From assembly GCA_016882545.1 (NCBI GenBank), contig VGPW01000003.1, forward strand, positions 1-63,857: a stretch of 63,857 bases of DNA. The letters run 5' to 3'. Positions 51,111-59,347 of this stretch are shown piece after piece (position 1 is the stretch's first letter; each line of letters begins with the position of its first letter). Under the pieces are notes generated by a model, which was not told the origin of the DNA, did not search any database, and saw only the letters and a list, made by a program, of their open reading frames with translations. The DNA comes from Cyanobacteria bacterium M_surface_10_m2_179. Its GTDB lineage: Bacteria; Cyanobacteriota; Cyanobacteriia; PCC-6307; Cyanobiaceae. A program made the translations under genes and the position numbers.

Positions 51111-52316
51111 ATGCGGGTGTTGGGTCTGATGAGCGGCACCAGCGCCGATGGCGTGGATGCCGTGCTGGCCAGCTTCGAAGGATCACCGCGCCAGCCCCGC
51201 TGGCGCCTGCTCAGCAGCGCCGCCGTGCCTTACCCGGTGGCGCTGCGCAGCCGCCTGATCGCCGCGGGCCAGGGGACACCGCTCAACGCCGCGGATGTGC
51301 TGGAGCTGGGCGAGGCGCTCACCGAACTCCAGGCCGAAGCGGCCCGGGCCTGCGACCCCGAGGGCCGCGCCGAGCTGGTGGGCTGCCACGGCCAGACCCT
51401 CTGGCATCGCCCACCCCACGAGCAGCGCCGCGGCTGCAGCTGGCAACTGCTGCAGGGGCCGCTGCTGGCGGAGCTGTTGCAACGGCCGGTGGTGTTCGAC
51501 TTCCGCGCTGCCGATCTGGCCCTCGGCGGCCAGGGCGCGCCGCTGGTGCCCGCCGCCGATGCGGCTTTGCTGCCGGCGATCGGGGGTTGGCGCGCCTTGC
51601 TCAACCTGGGAGGCATCGCCAACCTCACGCTGCTGCCGCCCGCCACGGGGCCCGATCGGGGCGCGGCCGTGCGGGGATGGGACTGCGGCCCCGCCAACAC
51701 CCTGCTGGATCTGGCGGTGGAGCACTTCAGCGGCAGCAGCCAACGTTTCGACGCCGATGGCGCCTGGGCGGCCCAGGGCAGCGTGGATGAGGCCCTGATC
51801 GAGCAGTGGCTGCAACTGCCCTATCTGCAGCAGCAACCGCCCAAATCCACGGGCCGCGAACTGTTCGGCCAGGCCGATCTCCAGCAACGCCTCAGCGACC
51901 TGGCAACAGCGGCCCACTGCCGCGGAGGCGCGCTCTCCGCAGCCGATGCGCTGGCCACGCTCACCGCGTTCACCGCAGCCGTGGTGGCCCAAGACCTGGC
52001 CCGTGCCCCCGCAGCTGCGGAGCTGCTGGTGGCCGGCGGCGGCGCCCGCAACCGCACGCTGATGGCGCAGCTGCGGCGGCGCTGCCGCGGCCTGCCGTTG
52101 CGCCCCCTCGCCGAGCTGGGCATCGGCGACAGCGACCGCGAAGCCCTGGCCTTTGCCCTGCTCGCCTGGTGGCATCACCGGGGCGTGCCCGGCTCCCTGC
52201 CAGCGGTGACAGGGGCCCGCAGGCCGGCGGTGCTGGGGGTCTGCGCCCACCCCAGCAGCCATTCATCACGATCCGCCACGAAGATCGGGCACAACCGGGC
52301 AGCATTCATAGGGTGA
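51111..52316 (+). CDS. anmK: Anhydro-N-acetylmuramic acid kinase
   Basis: AnmK cleaves and phosphorylates anhydro-MurNAc from peptidoglycan turnover to MurNAc-6-phosphate. The 401-residue protein has 'VLGLMSGTSADGVDAVL' at the N-terminus, 'VGCHGQTLWHRPP', 'VVFDFRAADLALGGQGAPLVPAADAAL', 'LNLGGIANLTLL', 'WDCGPANTLLD' and 'ELLVAGGGARNRTLMAQL'. The ATG at 51111 is better than the GTG at 51105, which lies next to the terminator T run. It overlaps a small gene downstream. Confidence 0.93.
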   Translation: MRVLGLMSGTSADGVDAVLASFEGSPRQPRWRLLSSAAVPYPVALRSRLIAAGQGTPLNAADVLELGEALTELQAEAARACDPEGRAELVGCHGQTLWHRPPHEQRRGCSWQLLQGPLLAELLQRPVVFDFRAADLALGGQGAPLVPAADAALLPAIGGWRALLNLGGIANLTLLPPATGPDRGAAVRGWDCGPANTLLDLAVEHFSGSSQRFDADGAWAAQGSVDEALIEQWLQLPYLQQQPPKSTGRELFGQADLQQRLSDLATAAHCRGGALSAADALATLTAFTAAVVAQDLARAPAAAELLVAGGGARNRTLMAQLRRRCRGLPLRPLAELGIGDSDREALAFALLAWWHHRGVPGSLPAVTGARRPAVLGVCAHPSSHSSRSATKIGHNRAAFIG

Positions 52317-52336
52317 GCGCATCGGCCAGCAAGCCC

Positions 52337-52570
52337 ATGAGCGCCGGCAACGCCCCCGCCCTCTACGAGCGCATCCGCAGCGATCAACAGCTCACCCAGG
52401 AGCTGTTCCGCCAGGCCCTCCAGGACCCTTCAGGCGCCCTCAGCCGCATCTGCGATCTCGGCGGCAGCTGGGGGCTGCCCGTGAGCCGCGACGAGGTGAA
52501 AGCCCACCTCCAGGCGATCGACGACCCCGAAACCAAGCAGTGGCTGCTCAAGGCCCGGGGCGGTCTCTAA
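52337..52570 (+). CDS. Small Nif11-like hypothetical protein
   Basis: The 77-residue protein from ATG 52337 reads 'SAGNAPALYERIRSDQQLTQ', then 'ELFRQALQDPSGALSRICDLGGSWGLPVSRDEVKAHLQAI'. The 'Lx..l..D..L...l..A..dp..al.ic...G..v' pattern resembles Nif11-type leader/precursor or standalone small proteins of cyanobacteria, but similarity is weak. The GTG at 52313 overlaps the anmK stop as GTGA and would add 8 residues. No core-peptide or modification enzyme is nearby. Confidence 0.55.
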   Translation: MSAGNAPALYERIRSDQQLTQELFRQALQDPSGALSRICDLGGSWGLPVSRDEVKAHLQAIDDPETKQWLLKARGGL

Positions 52571-52687
52571 CGCCGAGCGCCGCGGTCGCTTGTCGGTGCC
52601 CATCCAGCTGAAGAAGAGCCAGTAGCTCACGATCGCCAGGCCAGCTGCCACCACCAGGGCCGCCACCTGCTCGAGTCGCTTCACCAT
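52430..52687 (-). CDS. Possible small single-helix membrane protein, antisense-overlapping
   Basis: From ATG 52687 the minus strand encodes 'MVKRLEQVAALVVAAGLAIV' with a transmembrane helix ending 'SYWLFFSWMG', then a basic stretch. The first 39 codons lie outside the plus-strand neighbour, but the rest of the ORF is antisense to it and has atypical sequence. The N-terminal part resembles genuine small membrane proteins; the C-terminus may be readthrough after stop loss. The plus-strand gene looks more reliable. Confidence 0.35.
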   Translation of the reverse strand: MVKRLEQVAALVVAAGLAIVSYWLFFSWMGTDKRPRRSALETAPGLEQPLLGFGVVDRLEVGFHLVAAHGQPPAAAEIADAAEGA

Positions 52688-52791
52688 GGCGCCGGCCAGT
52701 GAGGGGTCAGCCAACAGTCTGCAGGGCTGGGCCTCCCAGGGTTGATGATGCTGAAACGACCGGGCCCCAGGCGCCCTCCAGCCGCATCCCC

Positions 52792-54519
52792 TTGCTTCGT
52801 CTCGAACGCGTTTCCAAGATCTATCCCACCGGTGAGGTGCTGCGGGATGTCACCTGGGAAGTGAAACCGGGCGATCGCATCGGCCTGGTGGGGGTGAATG
52901 GGGCCGGCAAATCCACCCAGATGCGGATCATCGCTGGGATGGAGGAGCCCAGCAGCGGCCAGGTGGTGAAGCAGGGCGATCCGCGCATCGTTTACCTGCA
53001 GCAGGAATTCGATGTGGATGTGAGCCGCACGGTGCGGCAGGAACTATTCCAGGCCTTCGGCGAAGCCGCTGCGGTGCTCAACCGCCAGCGCGAGGTGGAA
53101 GACGCGATGGGATCGGAGAAAGCCGCCGAGGATCCCGATCACCTCAACGAGCTCATTCAAGAGCTGGGCACGCTGCAGAGCCGCTTCGAAAGCCTGCACG
53201 GCTACGAACTGGATGCCCGCATCGACAAACTGCTGCCCACGATCGGGTTCACGCCGGAGGGCGCTGAACAGCTGGTGGGCGACTACTCCGGCGGCTGGCA
53301 GATGCGCATCGCCCTGGGCAAGGTGCTGCTGCAGGAGCCGGATCTGCTGCTGCTCGACGAACCCACCAACCACCTCGATGTGGAAACGATCCAGTGGCTG
53401 GAGGACTACCTGGTGGGCCAAACCTGCCCGCTGGTGGTGATCAGCCACGACCGGGCCTTTCTGGATCGGGTGTGCAACCAGATCGTGGAAACCGAGCGGG
53501 GCATCTCCCGCAGCTATCTGGGCAACTACAGCCAACACCTGGAGCAGAAGGCCCTCGAGCGTGAAGCCGGCCAGGCGGCCTTTGAGCGTCAGCAGAAGGA
53601 ACTGGCCACCCAGCAGGCCTACATCGATCGCTTCCGCGCCAGCGCCACCCGCTCCACCCAGGCCAAGAGCCGCGAAAAGCTGCTCGACAAGGTGGAGCGC
53701 CTCGATGCGCCGATCGAGAGCGTCAGCGGTCCGCGCTTCCAGTTCCCACCGGCCCCACGCAGCGGCCGCCTGATTGCCGAGATCAAAGACCTCAGCCACA
53801 GCTACGGCGAACAGATCCTGTTTCTGGCGGCCAACCTCGAGGTGGAACGCGGTGATCGGATCGCCTTCGTGGGCCCCAACGGCGCCGGTAAGTCGACCCT
53901 GCTGCGGCTGGTGATGGGCATCGAAACGCCCGACGACGGCCACGCCAGCCTGGGCGAGCACAACGTGATCGCCGGCTACTTCGAGCAGAACCAGGCCGAA
54001 GCGCTGGATCTCTCCAAAACGGTGATCGACACGCTGTTTGAAGCGGTGCCCGACTGGACCCAAACCCAGGTGCGCTCGCTCCTGGGCAGCTTCTGCTTCA
54101 GCAACGATGCCGTGTTCAAGGAGGTGGGCAAGCTCTCCGGCGGGGAGAAGGCGCGGCTGGCCCTGGCCCTGATGTTGTTGATGCCCTGCAATCTGGTGGT
54201 GCTGGATGAGCCCACCAACCACCTCGACATCCCCGCCAAGCAGATGCTCGAGGATGCCCTGATTGAGTACGACGGAGCGGTGCTGGTGGTGAGCCACGAC
54301 CGCTATTTCATCTCGCGGGTGGCCAACAAGATTGTGGAGATCCGCGATGGCGAGCTGGTGATCTACCGCGGCGATTACGCCTACTACCGCGAGAAGAAAG
54401 CCGAAGAAGCCGCTGCGGCTAAAGCAGCCCAACTGGAGGCGGCCCAGGAGGCCAAACGCAAGGCCAACCGCGACAAACAGAAGGCCAAGACCGAAGCCCG
54501 CAAGCAGAAAGCTGCCTGA
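52792..54519 (+). CDS. ABC-F family ATPase (translation factor/regulator type)
   Basis: The 575-residue protein has two ABC ATPase domains and no membrane part. Domain 1 has 'GLVGVNGAGKSTQMRIIAG', signature 'DYSGGWQMRIALG' and 'LLLLDEPTNHLDVETIQWLE'; domain 2 has 'AFVGPNGAGKSTLLRLVMG', 'KLSGGEKARLALALM' and 'LVVLDEPTNHLDIPAKQML'. The linker 'ATQQAYIDRFRASATRSTQAKSREKLLDKVER' is the ABC-F P-site tRNA interaction motif region. ABC-F proteins act on the ribosome. The C-terminus is a Lys/Ala-rich coiled coil. The TTG at 52792 (LLRLERVSKIYPTGE) is used instead of the longer ORF. Confidence 0.93.
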   Translation: MLRLERVSKIYPTGEVLRDVTWEVKPGDRIGLVGVNGAGKSTQMRIIAGMEEPSSGQVVKQGDPRIVYLQQEFDVDVSRTVRQELFQAFGEAAAVLNRQREVEDAMGSEKAAEDPDHLNELIQELGTLQSRFESLHGYELDARIDKLLPTIGFTPEGAEQLVGDYSGGWQMRIALGKVLLQEPDLLLLDEPTNHLDVETIQWLEDYLVGQTCPLVVISHDRAFLDRVCNQIVETERGISRSYLGNYSQHLEQKALEREAGQAAFERQQKELATQQAYIDRFRASATRSTQAKSREKLLDKVERLDAPIESVSGPRFQFPPAPRSGRLIAEIKDLSHSYGEQILFLAANLEVERGDRIAFVGPNGAGKSTLLRLVMGIETPDDGHASLGEHNVIAGYFEQNQAEALDLSKTVIDTLFEAVPDWTQTQVRSLLGSFCFSNDAVFKEVGKLSGGEKARLALALMLLMPCNLVVLDEPTNHLDIPAKQMLEDALIEYDGAVLVVSHDRYFISRVANKIVEIRDGELVIYRGDYAYYREKKAEEAAAAKAAQLEAAQEAKRKANRDKQKAKTEARKQKAA

Positions 54520-54527
54520 GCTCAGGC
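54514..54527. repeat. Perfect palindrome at the ABC-F stop codon
   Basis: GCCTGAGCTCAGGC is a perfect 14-bp palindrome that contains the TGA stop of the ABC-F gene. No T run follows. It could be a weak hairpin at the transcript end or chance. Confidence 0.25.
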
Positions 54528-54635
54528 GGCGCTCTCAAAACAACTTCACACACCACTAGGCAAGACGACTCATTGTTCTTGGCGTGGTCGCACGGTGTTC
54601 ATACGCTGAAGACTTCCCCCTTGAGAGGTCTGGCC

Positions 54636-54809
54636 ATGGGCATCCTTCCCACCCCCTCGCAACCAGCGGCCAGCACCACACCCGGTGGCGATCACGCCGT
54701 GATCGGCCTTGATCCGGTGGAAACCTATTTCGAGTGCATCACCGCCTGCTCCGTCGATGACGGCGAGTGCGTCACCCAATGCGTGGAGGTGCTGCGCGAG
54801 GCCGACTGA
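54636..54809 (+). CDS. Small twin-CX3C protein (57 aa)
   Basis: The ORF from ATG 54636 (shorter than the track's 78 aa) encodes 57 residues ending 'YFECITACSVDDGECVTQCV' and 'EVLREAD'. Four cysteines are arranged CX3C-X6-CX3C in an otherwise acidic sequence with 'IGLDPVETYFECI'. Such a spacing fits two disulfide-linked helices or a metal site. A related pattern occurs in small picocyanobacterial proteins as far as I recall, but function is unknown. It converges with the HtrA gene. Confidence 0.7.
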   Translation: MGILPTPSQPAASTTPGGDHAVIGLDPVETYFECITACSVDDGECVTQCVEVLREAD

Positions 54810-54815
54810 TCCGGC

Positions 54816-55946
54816 TCAGCGCGGACCCATCAGGCTGGAGAGTTCCACGGGCGTCACCTGCAGCTGCAGCGTCTGCCCCTGACGCTGCACCGTGAGCGCC
54901 AGGGCACGACCAACCCCATGGCTCTCCACCAACTGGGTGAGCTGCGCCGGATCGCGCACCGCCTGGCCGCCGGCCGCCGTGATCACATCGCCGGGCTTCA
55001 AGCCGGCCTGGGCGGCGGGGCCGGCAGGCACCACACTGCGCACGATCGCTCCGGGCTGCAGGGCGCCGCTGCTGTTGCGCACCGCATCCAGACCCACACC
55101 CACCATGGCGTGGCTCACCCGCCCCTTGCTCACTAGCTGCTGAGCGATCGAGCGGGCCCGGTTGATCGGAATGGCAAAACCCAGGCCAGCGCCCGGCCCC
55201 GAACGCACCAGGGTGTTGATGCCCACCACAGCGCCATCGGCATCCAACAGCGGGCCGCCGGAGTTGCCGGGGTTGATGGCGGCATCGGTCTGAATCAGCT
55301 CCAGACGCTTATCGGTGATGCCGAGCTTGGCGGCGTTGCGGTTGAGACTGCTCACGATCCCCAGGGTCACGGATTGGTCCAATCCGAAGGGGTTGCCCAC
55401 CGCGATCACCCACTCCCCCACCTGCAGGGCATCGGAATTGCCCAGGGGAGCCACGGGCCAGCCGCCACCACCGACCGTCAGCCGCACCACCGCCAGATCG
55501 GTCACCGGATCAGCACCCACCACCGTGCCCTCCACACGGCGGCCATCGCTCAGCCCCACGGTTACCCGGCTGCTGCCCGCCACCACGTGGGCATTGGTGA
55601 GCACCAGCCCCGCTGGATCAATGATGAAACCGCTTCCCAGGCCGCGCTCGGTGCGCTGGGAGGGCGGTATGGAGCCACTGCCCTGCGGCAATCCGAAGAA
55701 CTGACGCAGGAGCGGATCCATGAACGGGAAGGCCGGCATCACCTGCCGCCCGGGCACCACCACCGTGCGCTCGGTGTCGATGGTGACCACCGCCGGCCCG
55801 GTGCGGCGCACCGCCTCCGCCACAAACGACTGACGCGAGAGGCTGCCCGAGGCGGCTGGGGTTTGGGCCAGCAGCGGCGGCAGCCCGCCACACACCAGCG
55901 CCGTGGCCAGAGCTAAGGGCAACACCTGGGAACGCACAGCAGCCAT
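54816..55946 (-). CDS. HtrA/DegP-like trypsin-like serine protease with PDZ domain
   Basis: The 376-residue protein has a signal peptide ('[21 protein letters not shown]'). The catalytic triad is complete: His in '[11 protein letters not shown]', Asp in '[11 protein letters not shown]' and Ser in '[15 protein letters not shown]'. A single C-terminal PDZ domain contains '[32 protein letters not shown]'. Deg/Htr proteases degrade damaged proteins in periplasm and lumen; in cyanobacteria three paralogs (HtrA, HhoA, HhoB) exist and this cannot be distinguished here. It is divergent from a DUF2973 gene across a gap with a TGAGGAG dyad. Confidence 0.94.
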   Translation of the reverse strand: MAAVRSQVLPLALATALVCGGLPPLLAQTPAASGSLSRQSFVAEAVRRTGPAVVTIDTERTVVVPGRQVMPAFPFMDPLLRQFFGLPQGSGSIPPSQRTERGLGSGFIIDPAGLVLTNAHVVAGSSRVTVGLSDGRRVEGTVVGADPVTDLAVVRLTVGGGGWPVAPLGNSDALQVGEWVIAVGNPFGLDQSVTLGIVSSLNRNAAKLGITDKRLELIQTDAAINPGNSGGPLLDADGAVVGINTLVRSGPGAGLGFAIPINRARSIAQQLVSKGRVSHAMVGVGLDAVRNSSGALQPGAIVRSVVPAGPAAQAGLKPGDVITAAGGQAVRDPAQLTQLVESHGVGRALALTVQRQGQTLQLQVTPVELSSLMGPR

Positions 55947-56007
55947 GCAGCCAACACGCGAAGGCCTCGACCGTAAGCAGATTCAGCCGCCCGGCCAAGC
56001 ACCCCGC

Positions 56008-56024
56008 TGAGGAGGATCTCCTCA
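56008..56024. promoter_or_regulatory. Dyad TGAGGAG-GAT-CTCCTCA between htrA and DUF2973 gene
   Basis: A perfect 7-bp inverted repeat with 3-nt spacer lies 62 nt upstream of the HtrA start and 54 nt upstream of the divergent gene. It is a candidate operator for a shared regulator. No T run follows, so it is not a terminator. Confidence 0.35.
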
Positions 56025-56077
56025 CCAGCCAGGCCCAGTGCGCGCGATGATGAGCGTTCCACCCCGGCTGGGTTGCC

Positions 56078-56356
56078 ATGGTCTCCGAGGTGTTCTCCAA
56101 GCTGCTGCCGCTGCTCTACGGGGCCTGTTTCCTGGCCCTGCTCTGGCAAGCCTTCCGGATCATGGGCCGCGGCTTCAGCGCTGTGCCGAGGCCCGGCGAC
56201 CCGCCGAGCCGGGTGCCCCGGGGCGATCGCACCGGCCGGCTCACCATCCATCCAGAGCTGCTGGATGCGGATGGGCAGCTCACCCGCGACGACCTGCTCA
56301 CGGTGCGATTCGGGGGTGACAACGAGCAGCCCGCCTCACCGAACGACCCCAGCTGA
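56078..56356 (+). CDS. DUF2973 family small membrane protein
   Basis: The 92-residue protein has an N-terminal helix ('LLPLLYGACFLALLWQAFRIM') and a cytoplasmic tail with the family motif 'RTGRLTIHPELLDADGQLTRDDLLTVRF'. DUF2973 proteins are cyanobacterial and have no assigned function. The ATG at 56078 is natural. It lies 61 nt upstream of another conserved small gene and hrpB on the same strand. Confidence 0.78.
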   Translation: MVSEVFSKLLPLLYGACFLALLWQAFRIMGRGFSAVPRPGDPPSRVPRGDRTGRLTIHPELLDADGQLTRDDLLTVRFGGDNEQPASPNDPS

Positions 56357-56417
56357 GCCCGCGCGGGCCCTTCAGCTGGTACAACCGTTGAGTGCTTGTG
56401 GACACAGCGGAGGCTGA

Positions 56418-56801
56418 GTGGAGCAAAGAACCCGGATCGTGGCTGCGGTGCTCAAGGCCATCAAGCTGCCCCCCCGCTTCCAGCTGAAGCTGGTGAAGGA
56501 AGACCCCGTGCGCCTCGAGCTGATCCTCACGCCGGCCTACGGCAAGGAGCCGATCCTGGTGGGATTGGTGGAATCCCAGGATCTGGTGGCCCGCCGCGAC
56601 CGCGAAGGTCGTGTGCCCCGCGACCTGCAGGGCACCTGGGACTGGACCGTGCGCCACGGCAAGGTGAACACCGGCGGCTGGAACCCCTATCTGAAAGAAG
56701 CCCTGCAAACCATGTTTGAAACGGGTCTGCCGGCGATCGTCTACGAAGAAACCACCGGCGAGGTGTATCACCCGGTGGATGGCGCCCGCCACGTGCGCTG
56801 A
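56418..56801 (+). CDS. Conserved hypothetical protein (127 aa)
   Basis: The start is GTG at 56418 (MEQRTRIVAAVLKAIKLPPRFQLKLVKEDPVRLELILTP style). Further conserved-looking stretches are 'GTWDWTVRHGKVNTGGWNPYL' and 'GLPAIVYEETTGEVYHPVDGA'. No signal peptide or membrane helix. I do not recognise the family. It is placed between the DUF2973 gene and hrpB (14-nt gap), so it may be in one transcript with them. Confidence 0.7.
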   Translation: MEQRTRIVAAVLKAIKLPPRFQLKLVKEDPVRLELILTPAYGKEPILVGLVESQDLVARRDREGRVPRDLQGTWDWTVRHGKVNTGGWNPYLKEALQTMFETGLPAIVYEETTGEVYHPVDGARHVR

Positions 56802-56815
56802 ACGGCCGCTCACGC

Positions 56816-59347
56816 TTGGCCGCAGCTCCCGCCCTGCCGATCGAGCCTCTGCTGCCCCAGCTGGTGCAGCAGCTCCCGGCCGGGGCAACGCTGTTGGTGC
56901 AGGCCCCTCCCGGGGCCGGTAAGACCACCCGGGTGCCGCTGGCTCTGCAGGCCGCCCTCGCCACCGAAGCGGGGCCCGATCACGGGCGGATCCTGATGCT
57001 CGAACCGCGGCGGCTGGCGGCCAAGGCTGCCGCCGAACGGCTGGCCAGCGAGCTGGGCGAACCGGTGGGCCAGCGGGTGGGCTATCGGGTGCGCCTCGAG
57101 AGCCGCGTCAGCGCCGCCACCCGCGTAGAGGTGCTCACCGATGGCCTGTTTCTGCGGCAGCTGCAGGCCGATCCGAGCTTGGCGGGCGTGGCCTGCGTGA
57201 TCTTCGACGAATTTCACGAACGGCGCTGCGATGCCGATCTAGCCCTGGCCCTGCTGCGCGAGGCCCGGCCGCTGCTGATGCCCCAGCTGCGGCTGCTGGT
57301 GATGTCGGCCACCCTCAATCTCCAGCCGCTGGTGGAGCAGTTGCCAGAGGCGGCGCTGCTCACCAGCGAGGGCCGCAGCCATCCGGTGGCGATCAGCCAT
57401 CAACCACCCCGAGAGCGCGAACCCCTGGCCGCTCAGGTGGTGCGGGCCCTGGAAAGCCACTGGCTCGATCAACGGGGCAGCGGCGAAACGGTGCTGGTGT
57501 TCCTGCCAGGCCAGCGCCAGATTCAACAAACCCAGGACGCCATCGCCGCCACCGGTTGGGGCCAGGCGCTGGAGCTGGCGCCCCTGCACGGCAATCTGCC
57601 CCTGGCCGCCCAGAGCCGGGCGATCGAGCCCAGCCGCAACGAAGCCGGCAAGGTGGTGCTGGCCACGGCGATTGCCGAAAGCTCGCTCACGATCGAGGGG
57701 GTGTCGCTGGTGATCGACAGCGGCCTCAGCCGGCGCAGCCGCTTTGATCCCGCCACCGGCATGGAGGCGCTGGTGACACTGCCCGCAAGCCTGGCCAGCG
57801 CCGAACAGCGGGCAGGCCGCGCCGGTCGCCTCGGTCCCGGCCGCGCCCTGCGGCTCTGGAGCCCGGCGGAACAGCAACGGCGGCCCCCCTTCGACCCCGC
57901 AGCGGTGCTGGAAGCCGATCCAGCACCACTGGTGCTGCAGCTGGCCCAGTGGGGTGCCGGGCTCGGGGAGGAGCTGCCCTGGCTGGAAGCTCCGCCGCGG
58001 CCCCATCTGCTGGAAGGCCGAGAGCTGCTGATGCAGCTGGGGGCGCTCGAGCCCACCGGCACCCTCACGCCCCACGGCCGCGCCCTGGCGGCGCTGGGGG
58101 TGCATCCACGCCTGGCTCAGCTGTTGTTGCGGGCGCGGCAGCTGAGAGCCACCGATCTGGGGTGTGCCCTGGCGGCCCTGCTCAGTGAGCGGGATCCCCT
58201 GCGCCAGGACGAGGCCGGCAGCGACCTGATGCGCCGCCTCGACTGGCTGCGTCAGCCGGGGCGCGATCCTCGCCGGCTGCAGCTGCAGCAGCTTCAGGGT
58301 CAGCTCCTCAAACAACTTGGCGTTACCTCCGGCCGGCAGGCCCCACTCCCCGACGAAGCCGCCATCGCCGCCGAGCTGCTGGCCCATGCCTATCCCGAGC
58401 GGGTCGCCCTGGAGCGCTCGCCGGGTTCTGGGCGCTATCTGATGCGAGGGGGGCGCGGCGCGGTGCTGCATCCTGGCGATCCGCTGCTGGGCTGCCCTGC
58501 CCTCGCCATCGCCGCCGCCGATGGCGCTGGGAGCGACGCCCGCATCCAACTCGCCCTGCCCCTAGCCCCCGCCAGCCTGGAAGCCATCGCCGCCGAGGCC
58601 GGTGGTGTGGAACCGCAGGTGAGCTGGGACAGCCGCCAGCAGCGGGTGCGCGCCGAACAGGAGTTGCGGCTGGGGGCGCTGGTGCTGGAGCGCCGGCCCT
58701 GGCCTGAAGCACCGGCGGCGGCCCTGCGGGCCGCCGTGCTCGAGGGCCTGAGGGATCTGGGGCCTGAGGCGTTGCCCTGGGATGCGACGAGCCGCCAACT
58801 GCAGCAGCGGTTGGCGCTGGCCCACCGGGAGCTGGGGACACCCTGGCCCGATCGCAGCACCGAGGCGCTGGCGGCGGCTCCCGAGGCCTGGCTGGGGGAG
58901 CAACTCGAACAGGTGCGCTGCCGCAGCGACCTGCAAACCCTCGATCTGCAGGAGGCCCTGTGGAGCGGCCTCAACTGGGAGCAGCGCCGCCACCTCGATC
59001 AGCTGCTGCCGGAAACGCTGCCGATCCCCTCCGGACGGCAAGCGCGGCTCGACTACAGCAGCGGAGAACCGGTGTTAGCGGTGAAACTCCAGGAGCTGTT
59101 CGGAGCCGCCGCCACCCCCACGGTGCTGGACGGGCGGCTGGCGGTGACCGTGCAGCTGCTGTCGCCGGCGGGGCGCCCGGCCGCGATCACCCAGGATCTG
59201 GCAGGCTTCTGGAGCGGCGCCTACCGGGAAGTGCGCAAGGAGTTGCGCGGCCGCTACCCCCGGCATCCCTGGCCGGAGGACCCCGCCAACACGCCAGCCA
59301 CTGCCCTCACCACCCGGGCGCTGGAGCGGCGTCAGTCCCAGCGGTGA
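56816..59347 (+). CDS. hrpB: ATP-dependent RNA helicase HrpB (DEAH-type)
   Basis: HrpB is a DExH helicase of bacteria with unclear targets. The 843-residue protein has Walker A 'VQAPPGAGKTTRVPLAL', motif II 'VIFDEFHERRCDADLAL' (DEFH), motif III 'LVMSATLN', motif V 'VLATAIAESSLTIEGV' and motif VI 'EQRAGRAGRLGPGRALRLW', followed by the HA2/HrpB C-terminal region ending 'YPRHPWPEDPANTPAT'. The start is TTG at 56816. Its end overlaps the convergent HAD-IIB gene by 16 nt. Confidence 0.95.
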   Translation: MAAAPALPIEPLLPQLVQQLPAGATLLVQAPPGAGKTTRVPLALQAALATEAGPDHGRILMLEPRRLAAKAAAERLASELGEPVGQRVGYRVRLESRVSAATRVEVLTDGLFLRQLQADPSLAGVACVIFDEFHERRCDADLALALLREARPLLMPQLRLLVMSATLNLQPLVEQLPEAALLTSEGRSHPVAISHQPPREREPLAAQVVRALESHWLDQRGSGETVLVFLPGQRQIQQTQDAIAATGWGQALELAPLHGNLPLAAQSRAIEPSRNEAGKVVLATAIAESSLTIEGVSLVIDSGLSRRSRFDPATGMEALVTLPASLASAEQRAGRAGRLGPGRALRLWSPAEQQRRPPFDPAAVLEADPAPLVLQLAQWGAGLGEELPWLEAPPRPHLLEGRELLMQLGALEPTGTLTPHGRALAALGVHPRLAQLLLRARQLRATDLGCALAALLSERDPLRQDEAGSDLMRRLDWLRQPGRDPRRLQLQQLQGQLLKQLGVTSGRQAPLPDEAAIAAELLAHAYPERVALERSPGSGRYLMRGGRGAVLHPGDPLLGCPALAIAAADGAGSDARIQLALPLAPASLEAIAAEAGGVEPQVSWDSRQQRVRAEQELRLGALVLERRPWPEAPAAALRAAVLEGLRDLGPEALPWDATSRQLQQRLALAHRELGTPWPDRSTEALAAAPEAWLGEQLEQVRCRSDLQTLDLQEALWSGLNWEQRRHLDQLLPETLPIPSGRQARLDYSSGEPVLAVKLQELFGAAATPTVLDGRLAVTVQLLSPAGRPAAITQDLAGFWSGAYREVRKELRGRYPRHPWPEDPANTPATALTTRALERRQSQR

